Positions 12,509 through 26,758 are shown, numbered from the stretch's first letter. The stretch: 64,000 nt of DNA from Colletotrichum lupini (GCF_023278565.1 NC_064676.1:3906001-3970000), one strand, 5' to 3'. Program-made: numbers and translations. Notes: a model not told the origin generated them from the sequence alone.

Positions 12509-13511
12509 ATGTCGTCTCTTTCTGAAGATGCGAAGCCCTTCTTACCGAGCGAAAATGGCGATTCCAGTTTCGACTTAGCCCCGGCTGAGAGATCGAGACT
12601 GCGGCAAGACCGATCGACTGAGTCCCGCTGGCGAAGGAGACTCTGGGTCAGCCATGTTATCTTCTTGGGATTCAACGTTGCGTTCCTCATCTACAACATC
12701 AGTGATGTTGGGAAGCACATCGGGCCAGAGGCCGCAGTGCTCGAAAGAGCCTACTGTGAGACAAATTCCCTTCGCCTAGTATCATGGTCATGCAATGATA
12801 CTGATATCGAATGTCGTAGCACCGGCACAGATGGCTATTCGTTATACAGTCAAGGAGGAAGCCCCTATGTTGCCCGACAACGTGCTCACCGGTCCGCCCG
12901 GCCCTGAGGCTGACAAGGCGTGGGAATAACTTGAGAAACGTGAGTTCAACGCCACAGCTCAGCATTCGCTACATCAGATCCTAAAATTTCCATGAAGCAT
13001 TCATGCTCAGGTTCTCCGAAGATGAGATGAACAGAATGCAAAAGACCTCGCTCGCCCTCAAAGACGGAAGCGGGTATATCGGTTATTTGGAGTCTTTCCA
13101 CATGTTGCATTGTGTTGTAAGTGGCGTCTTCCTTGATTTACCATTCCCGAGAATAAATTCACCGTCTTCGCTGTCACGTCACTGACTTGCCAACAGAAGA
13201 GTGCTTGGAAGTCCCAATACATGGATCACTATGGCAGTGGACATTCGACCAAGCCCGGTCATCTAGCTCATTGTCTCAACGTACTTATCCAAGGTATCAT
13301 ATGCAACGCAGACACATCGATCGGAACATATCATTAGAAAGAAGGGGGGACTATCAAGGGTAAGGAGATAATGGACATTGAGGCTAACAGGACCGGACAT
13401 CGCCAATGCACCGACTTTAGCAAGCTTCAAGCTTGGGCTACCAAGCGAACTCTTGACTTTGATGTCCACGATACTGACAAGTTTCTGCGTACCTTGAAGC
13501 CGGAGCACTAG
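12509..13511 (+). pseudogene. UstYa-family (DUF3328) gene 2, inactivated by two in-frame stops
   Basis: Start ATG 12509. The first exon has a basic stretch and a membrane segment ('VIFLGFNVAFLIYNI'). After splicing, the family block 'GPPGPEADKAWE' is followed directly by TAA (12927-12929), where the frame then continues Leu-Glu-Lys. A later exon has 'KTSLALKDGSGYIGYLE' and the first HxxHC motif (His-Met-Leu-His-Cys). The next has the second (His-Leu-Ala-His-Cys), then Cys-Asn-Ala-Asp-Thr and Thr-Tyr-His, then TAG (13335-13337) exactly where the family has a conserved Trp. The frame continues 58 codons through 'GHRQCTDFSKLQAW' to a final TAG at 13511. Both stops are single transitions from sense codons (CAA; TGG or CAG). 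Copia element A starts 33 bp downstream. Confidence 0.82.
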
Positions 13512-13544
13512 GGTCTAGTAAATAGCATCGTTATTAATACTTAG

Positions 13545-13749
13545 TATCGGATTAGAAGTCTAATTTGACCGCGGTATACAGCCGACTGCGCAGGGGCCAA
13601 TTAGGGGCCCTATTTACGATTATCGTAGCTAGCCTAACTTATAGTTAGAACCTCTTTTTTATACTTACTACGCAGATATTTATATAATTTAATTAATCTC
13701 TTCGTTAACTACGGTTTAAATTAACTACCCTATAATAAAAATACTAATA
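13545..13749 (+). repeat. 5' LTR of copia A
   Basis: 205 bp. It aligns to the undecayed solo LTR at 50937-51141 with differences that are essentially all C-to-T or G-to-A, including the first dinucleotide TG to TA and the last CA to TA. Confidence 0.92.
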
Positions 13750-16700
13750 CTAATTAATAATTAAATTCCACTATTATAAATCGGTAAAATATCTCGCTAT
13801 ATAAAAAAAACGACTTCTTAATACTATATAGGATAAGAGATTTATATTAATTAACCTTATAAAAGTAAATAAAAAAAGAAATAATTCTTAAATACTATAT
13901 AAAATTAAGTAATTATAGCCCTTTATTACTTATAAAAGGTTAACGTTTACTACGTTAAACTATATTAATTAATAAAACCGCTTAAATAACTAGCCTTTTA
14001 CTATCGCCCCGAATAGCTTTTTTATTAAATAACTTTTTTATAACCGGCCCGTAATTAAAAATTAATTAGTTAAATTAGTAAAAAGAAATACTTACGTAAC
14101 GACTACTTACCTAATTAATTAGCATAACGAACGAGCTTAATAATATAATATAAAAAAGCACTATATAATTAAAAAAAAAAATCTCTAAACGTAAATATTC
14201 TTATTTAATAATAAAAATAACCCTATAAAAACTATTAAATTAAGAGATTTATAGTATATAAAAAAATCTATTATTACGAAAATTTTATAAGTACGACCTT
14301 AAGCTTATAATTTAAATAACTTCTTTATAGCTCCCTTAACTACTTCCTAAATATTATTTAAAAATATAATATAAAAGACGGTTTAATAAAGGAAAAGAGG
14401 ATTTAAAAATCTTAATAATATCGAGTTAAGAATATTATAGATCTTAGAGATTAACTTAAAAAAAAAGTAGCTACCCTAAAGTAATCCTATAACCTCTTAT
14501 TAAAATTATTATTAACTTAAAAAAAGGTTAAAAAAACGAGAATTTAAAAAAAAAAAAAAATCCTCTAAAGAGCTACTAAAAAGCTTCTTTTTATACTAAT
14601 TCTTAGTATAAAATTACTAATTTTAAAAAATTAACTAAATAATAAAAAGGATCGCTAATAAACGATAATTACCTAATTATAATTAAACTATAAAAAAAAC
14701 TACTCAAAAAATATAAAATAAAATACTAAAAAGCCGTAAAAAACAAAATCTTTAAAATATCTAACCCCACTGCGTATAAGTAATAAATAAGCATTTTTAA
14801 TAAGTCATTAAAATCTATAATTTTGTAAAAAAGAGGGCTTAACTTCGTTAACTATACTTAATAGCTTATACGGTTCTTAATAGCCTATATAGCTCCTTTA
14901 TAAGCTATATAACGTCTATTTTTAACTATTCTTATAAAATACTACCCTAAAAAAAGTAAGTTAAAAAAAAAACTATTTAAAAGTTATAAAGAGTATAAGG
15001 CTTAAGAGGCTAAAAATATATAAAATAGCGAAAATTAGTAACTAATAAAAATCTTAAGACTAATTATTATATTTTTTTATAGTAATATAAACGTCTACCG
15101 CTATTATTATAAAAGAAAATTACTAAAACCTACCCTTTTATACTAAATAAAAAAAAGGATCTTAGTAAATACGATAGCTAGCGATCTAAAAGGGTAGTAA
15201 TAATTACTAAAAAAAGTAAAAATAAGAATAATAGCGAGATAGTAAGAGGAAGTAGGAATCTCTTAGACTTTAATAAATTCGTTAAGTAATAAAAATACGG
15301 ATTTACTATACCTAATGCGCAAATTAAATATATCCCTATTAAAATTAAATATATTAGTAATTATTAATATAAGTATAAGCTAAAGCACGACCCTTAGTAA
15401 GGTAAGGTAAAAGAAATAAAAATAAAACCCAATCCTAAATAAAATCCTAATCCCTTATAAATAAGTAAATATTAACCCGGACTATTAAGGAATATAAATA
15501 TATAGAATTACAAATTAGCCTAATAGTAAGTAAATTAATATAGTATTAATCTATTTAACTAAGGTTTATAAAAAAAAGGGGCTATAAGAATAACCCCTAT
15601 TTTATAAAATCGTAAATAACTTTAGCTATTAGCTAAATAAATAGTTCGTAAGCGTAAGCTTAAAAATCGTAAAAGTAGTTAATAAATTCCTCTATAGGTA
15701 AGGGGTATTATTAGCGCAATTATAATTATAAAAGCTATATAAAATACTAATAGCAATAATTATAAAAAAAGAATTCGTATTATAAAACTAGGTATAGGTT
15801 AATAAAGCGTATAATCGCTTTAATAAATTTTAAAAAATAGTAAACGACCCAGATTTCCTCTCTATAATTACTAACAAAAATCTATTATTATAAAAAAATA
15901 TACTAAAATAAAATATAATACTAAAAGTATAATAATTAATAATTCTGTTTATTTCGATCTATAACTTGTTAACGTTACTAACGTAAAATTCAGTACTAAT
16001 CGGTTAATAAAAAAAGAGGTAAATAACTTAAAATTATTAATAATACGTAGTAACGTAAGAATTATATATAAATACTAATAATCTAGTAGTAAATACGAAG
16101 TAATTTACAAACCTTAAAAAAATCTTCTTAAAAAAGAAATTATATTCTAAGGGGAAGTATAAGGTCTTATAAAAAACCCTAATAATATTTTATAATTACT
16201 ATAAAAAAGTTAGAATTAGGGAATATTAGTACTATTTAGTAATTAATATTATACTCGTAAATAAAGCCTCTAATTATTACTACGAAGCAGTACGTAATTT
16301 TAATTAAAACGACTTTTTTGGTATAATTAATATAATTTAAAGCCGCTTCGAGACCTACGATAAAAACCTAGAGCTCCTATCTAAGCTATAAGTAATTTTT
16401 TTTATATTTATAGCTAAGATAATAAAGAGCAAATTATAAATAAAAATCCTTAAAAAGCTTATTAATTAAATTAATAAGCTAGTAAAAACCTAGCTAAATA
16501 AGAAGATAAATAAGTAAAAAGTTAAATATCTTTATACCGCAGTTTAACGTATATTAAAAATAAAAATAACCCTATATTAAGTACTTAAAAATTATAAAAC
16601 GCTCTATTTAAAGCTAAGATCTAGCTTTAATATTAAAATAAAAATACTGCGCTAAACTTATTTCTAAGCGTATAACGGCCCTTACTAATAATATTAAGTT

Positions 16701-19700
16701 AATTAAATATAAAAAAAAAAAAAAAGAGGCTAAATATAATAATCGCTAGTAAAGAGGCCTAGATTTGTTAAATAAATAAAAATTTAACTTACGGGCAGGG
16801 TAATAAAAAAGGTAATATTATATTTATAAAAAAAATAAATATTAGTTAAGTAACTACTCTAAAAAAGAGCGTATTAAATTATATAAATAGTATAAAAAGT
16901 CGAGGGTAGTAAACGGTAAAACTAGCCTTTATTAGTTTAATTAATTCCTTATTATATAAAAAAAAAAATCCGGGGGTACAGAACTTAGTAACGGTAGCTA
17001 AAATAATAGCTTAAAGTATATACCCCCTATAAGAAATTTAAAAAATAAAAAAGATCTTACCCCCTATATTAATAAATTAAATTATAATAAAATTAATAAT
17101 ATTAACTACTCTTTTTTCGCCCCGTTAACTTTTAAAAAATATACGAGGCTAAATAAATAGAGGGTAGTAAAAGCTCTTAATAAGTAGGCTTTTATTTATA
17201 AATAGTAAAAAAAAGTCCTTTAAATAATAAATATAAAAATAGCTAAAAAAGTAAATCTAATAGGGCTAAAGCCTATTCTCTTAATAATTAAAAAAAAAAC
17301 GCTATTTTTTTTAATATTTAAAGAAAAAAAATATAGTACTAAGTATATTTAAGGGTAGCTAAAGGGGTCTTTTTTATATTACCTAGATCCCTTAAATACT
17401 AAGCTCGTATAAGTATTTTATATAAGTAAAAAGTACGGCCTAAACGATTTTTATAGGATTATCCTAAATACTAAGGTATTATAATAATTAATTAGAAAAA
17501 AAGGGTAATTCTAAGCGCTATAAAACTCGCGCTAGTAATACTTAATACGTTAATAGCGGGTATTATAAAAATTAGTTTCGGCTTAAGTAAAAAAATCATT
17601 ACCCTAAGTATAATAAAAATAGAGACGCACTTTAGAATAGTAACTTTTTATATTTTACTTATTAATACCCTATTTCTCTTATATTTAAAAAACATAAATT
17701 AACTAAGTATTATATTTAATAATACGAAAAATAAAATCTCTAGTAGTAAGCACTTTAAAATAATCGAACGATAATAAGGGTATACGTTTATAAAGCTTAC
17801 TAATAACACGAAATTAATTAATTATTTAATAAAAAGTAAGCTTAAAAGACTATACTAAAAATTCGGGTACCCGTTAGTTATAAGGCTATATAACCTCCTA
17901 AAGTAATTAAATAATAATAATATTAAAATAGGGGCGCTAAAGTAGTTAATAAAAGTATATTACTAATATTAAATAAATATATAAAGCCTATATAAATTCA
18001 AATTCAAATTATATAATAAGCTTAACTTTAACTAAAAAATCGTTATTAATATTTTCTATTTAAATAGTCGGCTAGTACTATATATAATTAATATAGCTAT
18101 ATCTTTTTAAATAGGGTAATTTCTCTAGGATTTATAAATAAAAATAGTATAAGTAGCCCTATAAAAAAGCTAAATCGATATATACTAAGGACCGCTAAAC
18201 GGTATTAAAACTAACGCTAGTACTAGCTTTAAATTAATAGAATTTAAGGATAATATAACGGCCTATAGTATATAACTAAAAGTCGTACTTATTAAAGCAT
18301 ACTATAGTATTAAAAAAGTAAAAAGAGCATATTAGTAGTTAAAAAGGGCGTTTAAAATTATTAAAAAAAAAATCTAAATTTTATTAATAATAAATACCTC
18401 TAAATAGTACTTAAATATTATAATAATACTATAGGGCCTAATAGACTTATACTAACGCTATTAATATTTAGAGTATATTTAAGAATAACCTTAACTTTGC
18501 TACCGTTACTAAGCATAAGCTAACGAGCCTAAGTAATTAAAAAAGTAATATAAGCACTATATAAAGTAAGCGTAAAAAGGTAAGTTAATAAAGTAATTAC
18601 TACGTATAATAAGCCTAATATAAGAAATAATCTAAATATATTACTAAATTTAAATATATAAGTATAATACGAAATTACTTAATAATAGGCTAAGCTATAT
18701 AAGTTAATTTCTATTAACGAGCGCTCTTATATAATTATAAAAAATCGTAATTAGCTATTCGAAATATTAATTATAGTAGTTAGACCGTACTATATAAATC
18801 CTAACGAGGTAATTTCTAACTTATAAAAAAAAGAAAAGCTAAAAAAAACTATATAACCTATAACAGAGGCATAAAAAATTATCCTTAATAAAATCGTTAT
18901 AACAATACTAATAAACGATAAAAAAAAAGAAATTACTAAAAGGGTACTAATATTACTAGCAAAACGTCGTAAAAAACTACGATAGTAAACCCTAACGTAA
19001 TAATTTATTACTAACAACGAGGTAATTAACACCTTTTATATAGTAAAAAAAAGCTGATTTCGAGCTAGCGGTTAAACTATATAAAGAAAACGTAATTATA
19101 ACTATTAGAAAACTATATAAAGGATTAAATCTTATTAAAGCAGATACTCTTCGTAATTAAGAGGTCTATTAATTTATCCTATATAACCTAAAAAAATATA
19201 TAAACCTCTACATATTTAAATTATAAATAGTTTATAAAATTAAAAAAAAAAATACCCTAGCTATACAAAAAGTCTAGATACGTAATTTAGGGGTACGATA
19301 ATATTAAAAAAGCAACGCTACTTATATAATCGCCTACTATATAGCGCTATAATTAATAATTAATAATAATACTAATAGCATTGCTATAAAAAGAAAGATA
19401 TAAAATTTAGAGCTATAATATTACCTAGGCCTATACCTAATCGGCTACAGGGCTTATAAGGAAAATCCTAGCCTATTTATTAAAAGAAATAACTAATAAG
19501 TACCTAAAAAGCACGATTATTAAAATACTTAAGCTACTATATAGGCTCGTAGAATCGGGCACCTATTAATAAACTACTTATTACGATTTTTATATTAATT
19601 AATTATTAATAATTATTTTTACGTACGACCCGTACTTACTAATCGCGGAGTATAAAAACGACTAATTTAAGATCGTTAAAATATAAACCGATAATATATT

Positions 19701-20757
19701 AGGCCTATTTAATATTAACTTTATAAAAAAATAAAATAAAGAGCTTTAAAAAGCGGGCTTTATAATAAAGCTAAAAAAAATCCTTATAATAAATACCCCC
19801 TTAGTATTTAATAATAGGATTTTTATAATTAAAAAAGAAACCGTCGTCTTTTAATAAAAGGGGTAGAATAAAAAAATTAACTTTATTAATCTAAACGTAA
19901 TTAATATTAAAAAGTAGTATAAAACTAAGCTCGCGCGAGGGGTATATATTATAAGTATTTATTAGCCCGAGGTAACTTTTAATTATATTAAAGTAGCGTA
20001 GGCTATAGATCTAACTAAACAAAACGTTAAAATACTTAATAAGTAGCTTAAATAATAATAAATAAATCTTAATCGAAGTCTTATTTACTACCTAATTAAC
20101 TTTATAACTAGTAAGCTCTACGTCTTTATTAATAAGTTATTTACGAATAATAACAACCTTACTTTATAATTAAAATATATTATTATCCTAGTTAATAAGA
20201 GTATAAGTAAGAGCGAATTTACTATATATAGTAATATAATCCACTACTCATTAATTAAAAATAAGTAAATAATAAGAAGTATATTAGCGTTAGAAGTATA
20301 TAGTATAATTAATAGCGTTAACCTCTCTTATATAATTTTAATAACGCTAAAAAAAATTACTAATTAAATTAGCCTTCTACCTATTTTAATAGTTATTTAT
20401 ATTAATTCTTATTTACTATATAAATATTTTATTAAATTAAGAACGATAAAAAAAAGAGGTTTATAATTAATATTATAACTTTTAAGTAATTATATAAAAA
20501 GCGCGAGATACTTAAGATTTATTAGATTAATAATAAAAATAACTTTATAAACGCTTTTATAAAAGTAATACTAAATAAGGGATTAAAGTAATTTATAAGT
20601 AATAAAAAAACTACTATATAAATAAAAAGATAAGTTATATAAAAAGAATAAAGAAAAGGGAGAAAGGGAGAAAGGGAGACGACTTAGTAAACGGGCCCGA
20701 GGTTAAATTATACCTTTAACTATAGCGGTTAAATTAATAAAAGAAAAAGAAAGTTAG

Positions 20758-20962
20758 TATTAAATTAAAAGTCTAATTTAAAAGCGGTATATAGCTAACT
20801 ACGTAGGGGCTAATTAGGGGCCCTATTTATAATTATTATAGCTAGCCTAACCTATAGTTAGAACCTCCTTTTTATACTTACTATGCAGATATTTATATAG
20901 TTTAATTAATCTCTTTATTAACTACGGTTTGAACTAACTACCCTGTAATAGGGATACTAACA
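20758..20962 (+). repeat. 3' LTR of copia A
   Basis: 205 bp, begins TATTAAATT (ancestral TGTCGGATT) and ends CTAACA. Its left half is strongly decayed and its last 30 bp nearly unchanged. A purine-rich run (AAGAAAAAGAAAG) lies a few bases upstream, the expected polypurine tract position. Confidence 0.9.
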
Positions 20963-21118
20963 CTTGGAGACACGAGCGAAAAGACGTTCAAAGATCTTCG
21001 TTCATGGCCACATCTCCATTGACTCTTAGGAATAAATGTAACTAGCTTCTAAATACAAGCCTGAACAGTTATCAGCCCTGGATAATGAGATCGTTGCGAC
21101 ATCTTCCATAAACCGCAG
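20963..21118. other. Short spacer between copia A and the sucrose-transporter-like gene
   Basis: 156 bp of non-decayed sequence following the target duplication. It is the likely 3' flank of the minus-strand transporter gene. Nothing else is recognisable. Confidence 0.5.
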
Positions 21119-22806
21119 TCAATGTAACTTATGAATTAGATACGCTGACCAAAATACAACAATGCTAGATAGCCAAAAGATCCAGGCCACACTATCCTCG
21201 ACCCCGAGAACCTTTAGAACTGCCAAGATAACTGCGCAAACTAAAGTTAAGCCAATCTAAGGGAGGGATATCGCCATGTTATGCAGTCCTAGGATCCATG
21301 CAACCTCGCTGTCCTGCGTTCCAACGAATAGCTCAGAGATCTCTGCGCTAATCAAGGCAAATGGAGCCCACATCGTTACGGCAGCCGTGGATCCCATCAT
21401 GGCGACAACGATGGCCGCCGTGGTTCCGCTGCGTGCGACAAAGGTGAGATGCATACAGTATCCCAAGAAGCACTGCGATGCAAACCAGACTCTGGGGAGG
21501 TTGCGAGAGAAGGCCGGCTTGTAGCGGTCAAGTATCTGAAGCGAAATACTCGCAGCGAATGCTCCTAATGCGAAAGCAAAAGAGGCAAAGAAACCAAAGT
21601 CCTTTGCACTTTCGATGAGTTCTAGATCTGGTTCCCCAAACTGCCTTTGCCTTTGCTCGAGTTTGTCAGAAAGGGCTGAGAGATGTTAGTATTGGAAGTA
21701 CTTCAACAGTTCTGGTCTTCTACCTGTCTCATAAGCGAACCTGAATCAAGTCCACGAGTTAGTCACTGGGCGCAAAAGTTTTTATAGGAGTCGGACGCTG
21801 CTTACGTTGACGTGTAGTATAAAACAGGAAACCATCCTGCCCACGCCCAGAATTGGATCTCGCAAACCCGGCGGCTGCGTGGAGGGATTTGTTTCCACCG
21901 CTTGGCTAGCCCTGTCGGTGAGATGATGGACCATGAATGTTGCGCAAAAGAGGGCTGGCGGTCACGCAAAGGTGCGACGTTCTGGTCAGTAATGAAATAG
22001 CACGTGAGACCGACTGTCGTGAAGGTACAAGCTGCAACCACAACGGCGAGTAACTTGAAACGGTCATCGCTGTTTACATCAGTCGAGGACCACTGAGCAT
22101 CCACAAAGCCAACAGAAGAGAGCACCACGTTTCCTAGCACGTTCCATCGCATGGCCCAGGAGGCTGCGACAGACTGTTGACTGGGAGGGGTGTTATCTAC
22201 TATCAGAGCCCTGACGCCGACTGCGTATGCCTGCAGTGCAAAAGTAGTGACAACGACTGAGAAGACTGCAAGAATCTGCGTCGGTAGGTGCGCCGAGCTG
22301 GCGGAACGATCAACACTGGAACTCCATGCCCAAGCTGTGAGTTCCTCTGAGTACGCCAATGCTAGCAGAAAGATAGTTGCGCATAGCGAACCTCCTACGA
22401 TGAATGGCTTCCTTCTACCCCAGGCGTGTTGTGAATCGTCGCTGAACACACCGAGAATAGGCTGCGCAAAGGCGCCAGATATAGGACCGGTGACCCATAC
22501 CAAGGATATAATGGATTTGGGAATGCCTAGTGAGATCAAGTAGGGCTTTGAGCTATTCGTCAGTCACTCAGCTGGGGTTGGGTTGGAGGGGAAAAGACTG
22601 ACAGTGCCGCTCGAAGTCAAAAGAAACCAACACACTTGAAGGCCTAGACTAGGAGACGTGAGCAGGAGCAAGCCTGAAAGCTTGAGCAAGGTGTGCTTCT
22701 GGGGAATTTCTTCCCCAAGCTCTGCTAGTTCTAGGTCCTCTGTGCTAGACGCAGATCCGGGAGAGTAGAGAGCCCCTGAGGTCGGTTCGCCTGTGACACG
22801 AGGCAT
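21119..22806 (-). pseudogene. Sucrose/alpha-glucoside transporter-like MFS protein (SUT/GPH type), one in-frame stop
   Basis: Start ATG 22806 on the minus strand, with introns near 22540-22590, 21750-21805 and 21670-21735. The sequence shows transmembrane helices and, early on, 'SLVWVTGPISGAFAQP', 'GVFSDDSQHAWGRRKPF' (the Arg-Arg-Lys loop between helices 2 and 3) and 'VDNTPPSQQSVAASWAMRW', which match the fungal sucrose/alpha-glucoside transporter group. Near the C-terminus 'GLHNMAISLP' is followed by TAG (21257-21259), after which the same frame continues about 45 hydrophobic codons (Ile-Gly-Leu-Thr..., 'VLGVEDSVAWIF') to TGA 21119. Relatives have Pro-Gln at the stop, so CAG to TAG is the likely lesion, removing the last helix. 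It is divergent from the MFS gene at 23499 and may have exported or imported a cluster product or substrate; that role is inference. Confidence 0.78.
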
Positions 22807-23498
22807 TTCCTGTATGAACAGGATGAGGTGAGTGACGCTGCCTCCTGTTCCACATTAATCGGAGATACTTGCAAGAGCTCAAGGTTGATTTGTTATAGTA
22901 GAAGATGTAAGCATGACCTGCTGTCGCCGAGTCCTCGCCGGAGACCGCTGTCTTTTTCCGGCGTGGAAGAGCCATGCGCTTCCTAGCCCTGGTCAATTAC
23001 GGATAGATACTTTGCTGCGGAACACTCCGGCGGCAACGGCGTCATGAGTCGGATGCACATGCTGGTTGCCCCTGGAGTGTGTAGCGTGTAACTTCTCACT
23101 TTCCTCAGTCCTTCTTTCATGTCCACGTATTACGCATATTACCCATGCGAGCGGGTACCTTGTAAACTCTGTTTATCAACCGAGTTCCTTGGCCCGTTCT
23201 TGCCGACGAGCCACCCTTGTCAGGATCAGCACAGTGCCTGATGAATGGAGCTGGACATAAGATTGGAATTCTATGATGAATGATATTGCTGATATGGCTT
23301 GATTGGTAAAGGGAGCGGGCACTTGTGTATCGAATAAACGCTGGTCAGTGGTGCCAACGATCTTCTCGAGTTCCAAGGCATGTATCCGCCAACTTTGCCC
23401 TCCATCAAGAACAACGCTTACATGGCACATTACTCCGAACCAACACACGACTGCTACCGCTGACGATATCGCCAAAGCTAGACTCTTGACATCTCAGT
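22807..23498. promoter_or_regulatory. Divergent promoter region between two MFS transporter genes
   Basis: 692 bp between the start codons at 22806 (-) and 23499 (+). It must carry both promoters. No decay and no recognisable specific operator. Short frames here have no domain similarity I can see. Confidence 0.55.
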
Positions 23499-24915
23499 AT
23501 GTCAGATGGTCACGCATCGGTAAGCTGGTCTTCTCTACCACGAAAAGACCAGCTATTCCTACTTTTCATGATACGATTCAGTGAACCAGTCGTCAGGGTT
23601 TCTATCGGAGCGTACATCTACTACCAACTTAAATCACTTGATCCATCATTATCCAGTGCTGAAGTGATTACACAATCCGCATATCTTCAGACGGCTTATA
23701 CTATTGCGCAAGCTATCTCATCTTTGCTATGGGGCGTGGTATCGGATTCTCCCAGAGGGGGAAGGAAGCTAGTTGTGCTAACGAGTTTGTCTGGATCATG
23801 TAAGTCAACACTGTAGTGATATCACATATGTGTTGCGAAAGATCCATCTAATTTCTGATGTCAACTGACTTTCTAAATGTCATGCACAGTCATAAGTTGT
23901 GCGCTGTTTGGTTTCATCACTAGCTTCAAGCAGGCCGTCTTCCTTCGAGTTTTTGAGGGGATAACCAATGGGAATGTCGCTATGGTGAGAACGATGGTCT
24001 CCGAAGTTGTTCAGGAGAAACGGTAAGTTGTTTCCCATTATGGATGATCGAAAATATAGGATTATAAACAACCAAGACTGACCGACATACTCAAAATAGT
24101 TTCCAAGCCAGGGCTTTTGCACTATTACCAATTGCTACTCGAATGGCCATAATTATCAGCCCACTCGTGGCAGGTTGGACTGTTCAGCTTGAAACAACAG
24201 GCCAAGACGACAGTTTTGTGAGGAGACACCCATATGCACTGCCTGCCTTACTGAACGCCGGCTTCTTGCTTCTTCTCCTAATTGCTGCATTTCTGTTTCT
24301 TGAAGAGGTATGTTGTCATCAATAAATGCTCAGTTTCGACTTATTGCTTCGCTTTAGACTGACGAAGGGCAGACATCAAAATCTCTAAGAGGTCGATTCG
24401 ACCCTGGAATCGCTTTCTCCAAGAACTTGCTGTCAATATTCCGCTTGGTTCCATTCAGAAAGGCAGATGACGCTCAGTACTCACGTATAAACTCAGAAGA
24501 AGAGGATGGAGAAGAGATGGGTTTCTTGAAGGAGACTGACGGGAATGATCACTCTGGCGCTTCCACACCCCCAGGGGTTCCCGTTACACCAAGTGAAAAG
24601 AACTTGAAGCTCCCTACACGTCGCATTTTCACCACTAACATGCTCCTGGTTCTATTGGCAACTCTTCTTTATGAACTCCATCTTAACAGCGTCAGCGTTG
24701 CCATGGCCAATATGCTAGTCGATCCGGTTTCCACCAAAGAAGCCGAACTGTCAAGAGTTCTGCCATTCCGCTTCGGGGGCGGCGCCGGATTTAGGCCGAA
24801 GTCTCTTGCCTGGTACTCAACTGTGTTTGGTAAGATCTTAAATACCTCACTTTGTTCATTGATAATGTGAACATTCCTCCATATGAAGAGCTATTGGCTA
24901 ACATAACGCAATATA

Positions 24916-24959
24916 AGTCAAAGCACCCACTTTTAGGCACCCCCCCCTTTTGGGCACCC
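24916..24959 (+). repeat. Left 44-bp terminal inverted repeat of the Fot1-like element
   Basis: Begins AGTCAAAGCACCC and ends GGGCACCC. It is an exact inverted match to 26759-26802. Preceded by TA. Confidence 0.95.
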
Positions 24960-26758
24960 TAATAAAACATAGTATCTAAATATTAATACTAACTATAATT
25001 AATTAATTAACTACCTTCTACTACTATAATAATATAATCAAAATTCTCCCTAGGTAATTCGACCCTTATGAGTTAATTAGGACTAACTAAACGGTTACTA
25101 AAGTCCTCCTAAGCTTTTTATACGTTCTAAATATCCGCAAACTTAGTATTTAAGTCTAAATATATAGTCTTCTTTTTCTTAGGCCTTATATACTTAATCC
25201 TAGCCTTAAGAACTCGAACTTAGTACTAAGATATAGCTAATTAATAGGCCTGCTCCCTAAAAGCTTTTTTTATTTTTTAGAATAATAGTCGTTGAGTATT
25301 ATTATTTAAACTAAGCTCTATAAATAGCTTTAAGTAATCGTAGAGCTCGCTAGCCTTTTTAGGAGTTAACTAGTTAATAATAAAGGTTATTAATACTTAG
25401 TTAAGTAGTTTATTAGTATTACTAGTCGTTTACCTAGCTTTTATACCCCTTTTAAATAGTATAACTTATATAAGTAGGACTATTAGGTTAAGAAGTAGCT
25501 TAGCTATATTAAATAGTTATAGTCTAGTTACTTTCTACCTACTTCGTATATTTAACGACGTTAAACTAGCTAAACGAGTAAGCTAGTAATAGCTTAAAAA
25601 GTACCGCTTTTTAATAATAGTAGAATTATTTACTATATCCTCCTTATTAAGCTCCTTTTTATATATAGACTTAATAAGCCTAAAAATAGCTATATCTAAT
25701 AGCTAGAGGATATAAGAAGCGTATAATAATAAGAATAATAAGTAAACGTTATTTTTATAATACTCCTATATAAATTCTATTATTATATAACTCCTATACT
25801 TATTTAATATTAATAATTAAGGCTAGTTTAGCTTACTAAGCCCTTTAATAAGGGGGGTCTTAGTTTATAATAAGAACACTTCTTTTAGCTAGTAAAGGGT
25901 AGTCTCGTTAGTCGTCTAGCTATTATTTATTACTATAAACTTTTAATTATTATAAGTAGTAAGTTAAAAAGGGAACTACTACTATTAAACCGACTTTCTT
26001 TTATAAATAACTAGTAGTTTAATAGCTCTATTATTAATAAAGATATACTTAATAATCGTTACTTAAGTATGCGAACTAGGCTCTTTATTTTATATTATTA
26101 TAGCTTTTATTATGCCTAAGACCAGCCTATTAGCTCCCTTGCCCTATATTATACTAGTCTTATTTATATTATACCTATTAGCCTATTTAATATTACTAAT
26201 TTCTAGTATATTAAGTAATTTAAATTATTATTTAATTATATTAGTAGTAGCTTTATTAACGTAGTACGAATTAATTAAACGACTTCTCTAGACCTTTATT
26301 AATAAATTCCTTTTAATAAAAGCGTTAATTTATCTCTTATTAAGTAGTTTATTATCCCCCTAGGACTTTAGAACTCGCTTAGCAAATTCTTTAACTTATT
26401 TATAAGTTAATATAATACCTAGGTAATATTATATATAAATTTACTAAGCTAGTTAATCTTTTTATTATAAAAAAAGCCTCTAAAGCTCTGCGAATGCCCT
26501 TACTCTCATTTAGTAGCCTCTTTTTTAACTTTAAAGTATTATCCTAAGAACCCCGAACTTAATTAAGGCCCTTTTAATAAAGAGACCGTTTTTAATAATA
26601 TTAAGTACTTATTAAAGCTTATTTTCGGTATACGATACTATTACCTATTAATTAGTAAGTGTACTAAAAAGGAATGCATTTAGACGATTTTTATAATTGT
26701 TATGTTGAATTAAAATAATAGGTAGGGTTTTAATATAGTGGCTGGGAGGGATTTTTGG

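Larger units (their letters stand above)
13545..20962 (+). mobile_element. Ty1/copia LTR retrotransposon, copy A, heavily RIP-mutated
   Basis: A 7418-bp element with 205-bp direct repeats at both ends (13545-13749 and 20758-20962). The left end reads TATCGG (ancestral TGTCGG), the right end CTAACA. Flanking 5-mers are CTTAG (13540-13544) and CTTGG (20963-20967), a target duplication differing by one transition. The interior is very AT-rich with stops in all frames. Its order aligns throughout with copy B, which still shows a copia-type RNase H segment, so this copy is also oriented on the + strand. It lies between UstYa-like gene 2 and the sucrose-transporter-like gene and interrupts neither coding region. 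Confidence 0.93.

Noticed and set aside
13294..13337. A 44-bp intron (GTATCA...TAG) that would remove the stop at 13335 in UstYa gene 2
   Set aside because: It would delete the conserved Cys-Asn-Ala-Asp block, has no clear branch site and is shorter than the other introns here.
18790..19032. 80-codon hydrophobic minus-strand open frame, with a 60-codon counterpart at 60619-60801
   Set aside because: Both lie at the same place in copia copies A and D and arise from AT-rich decay; the sense strand of the element is the opposite one.
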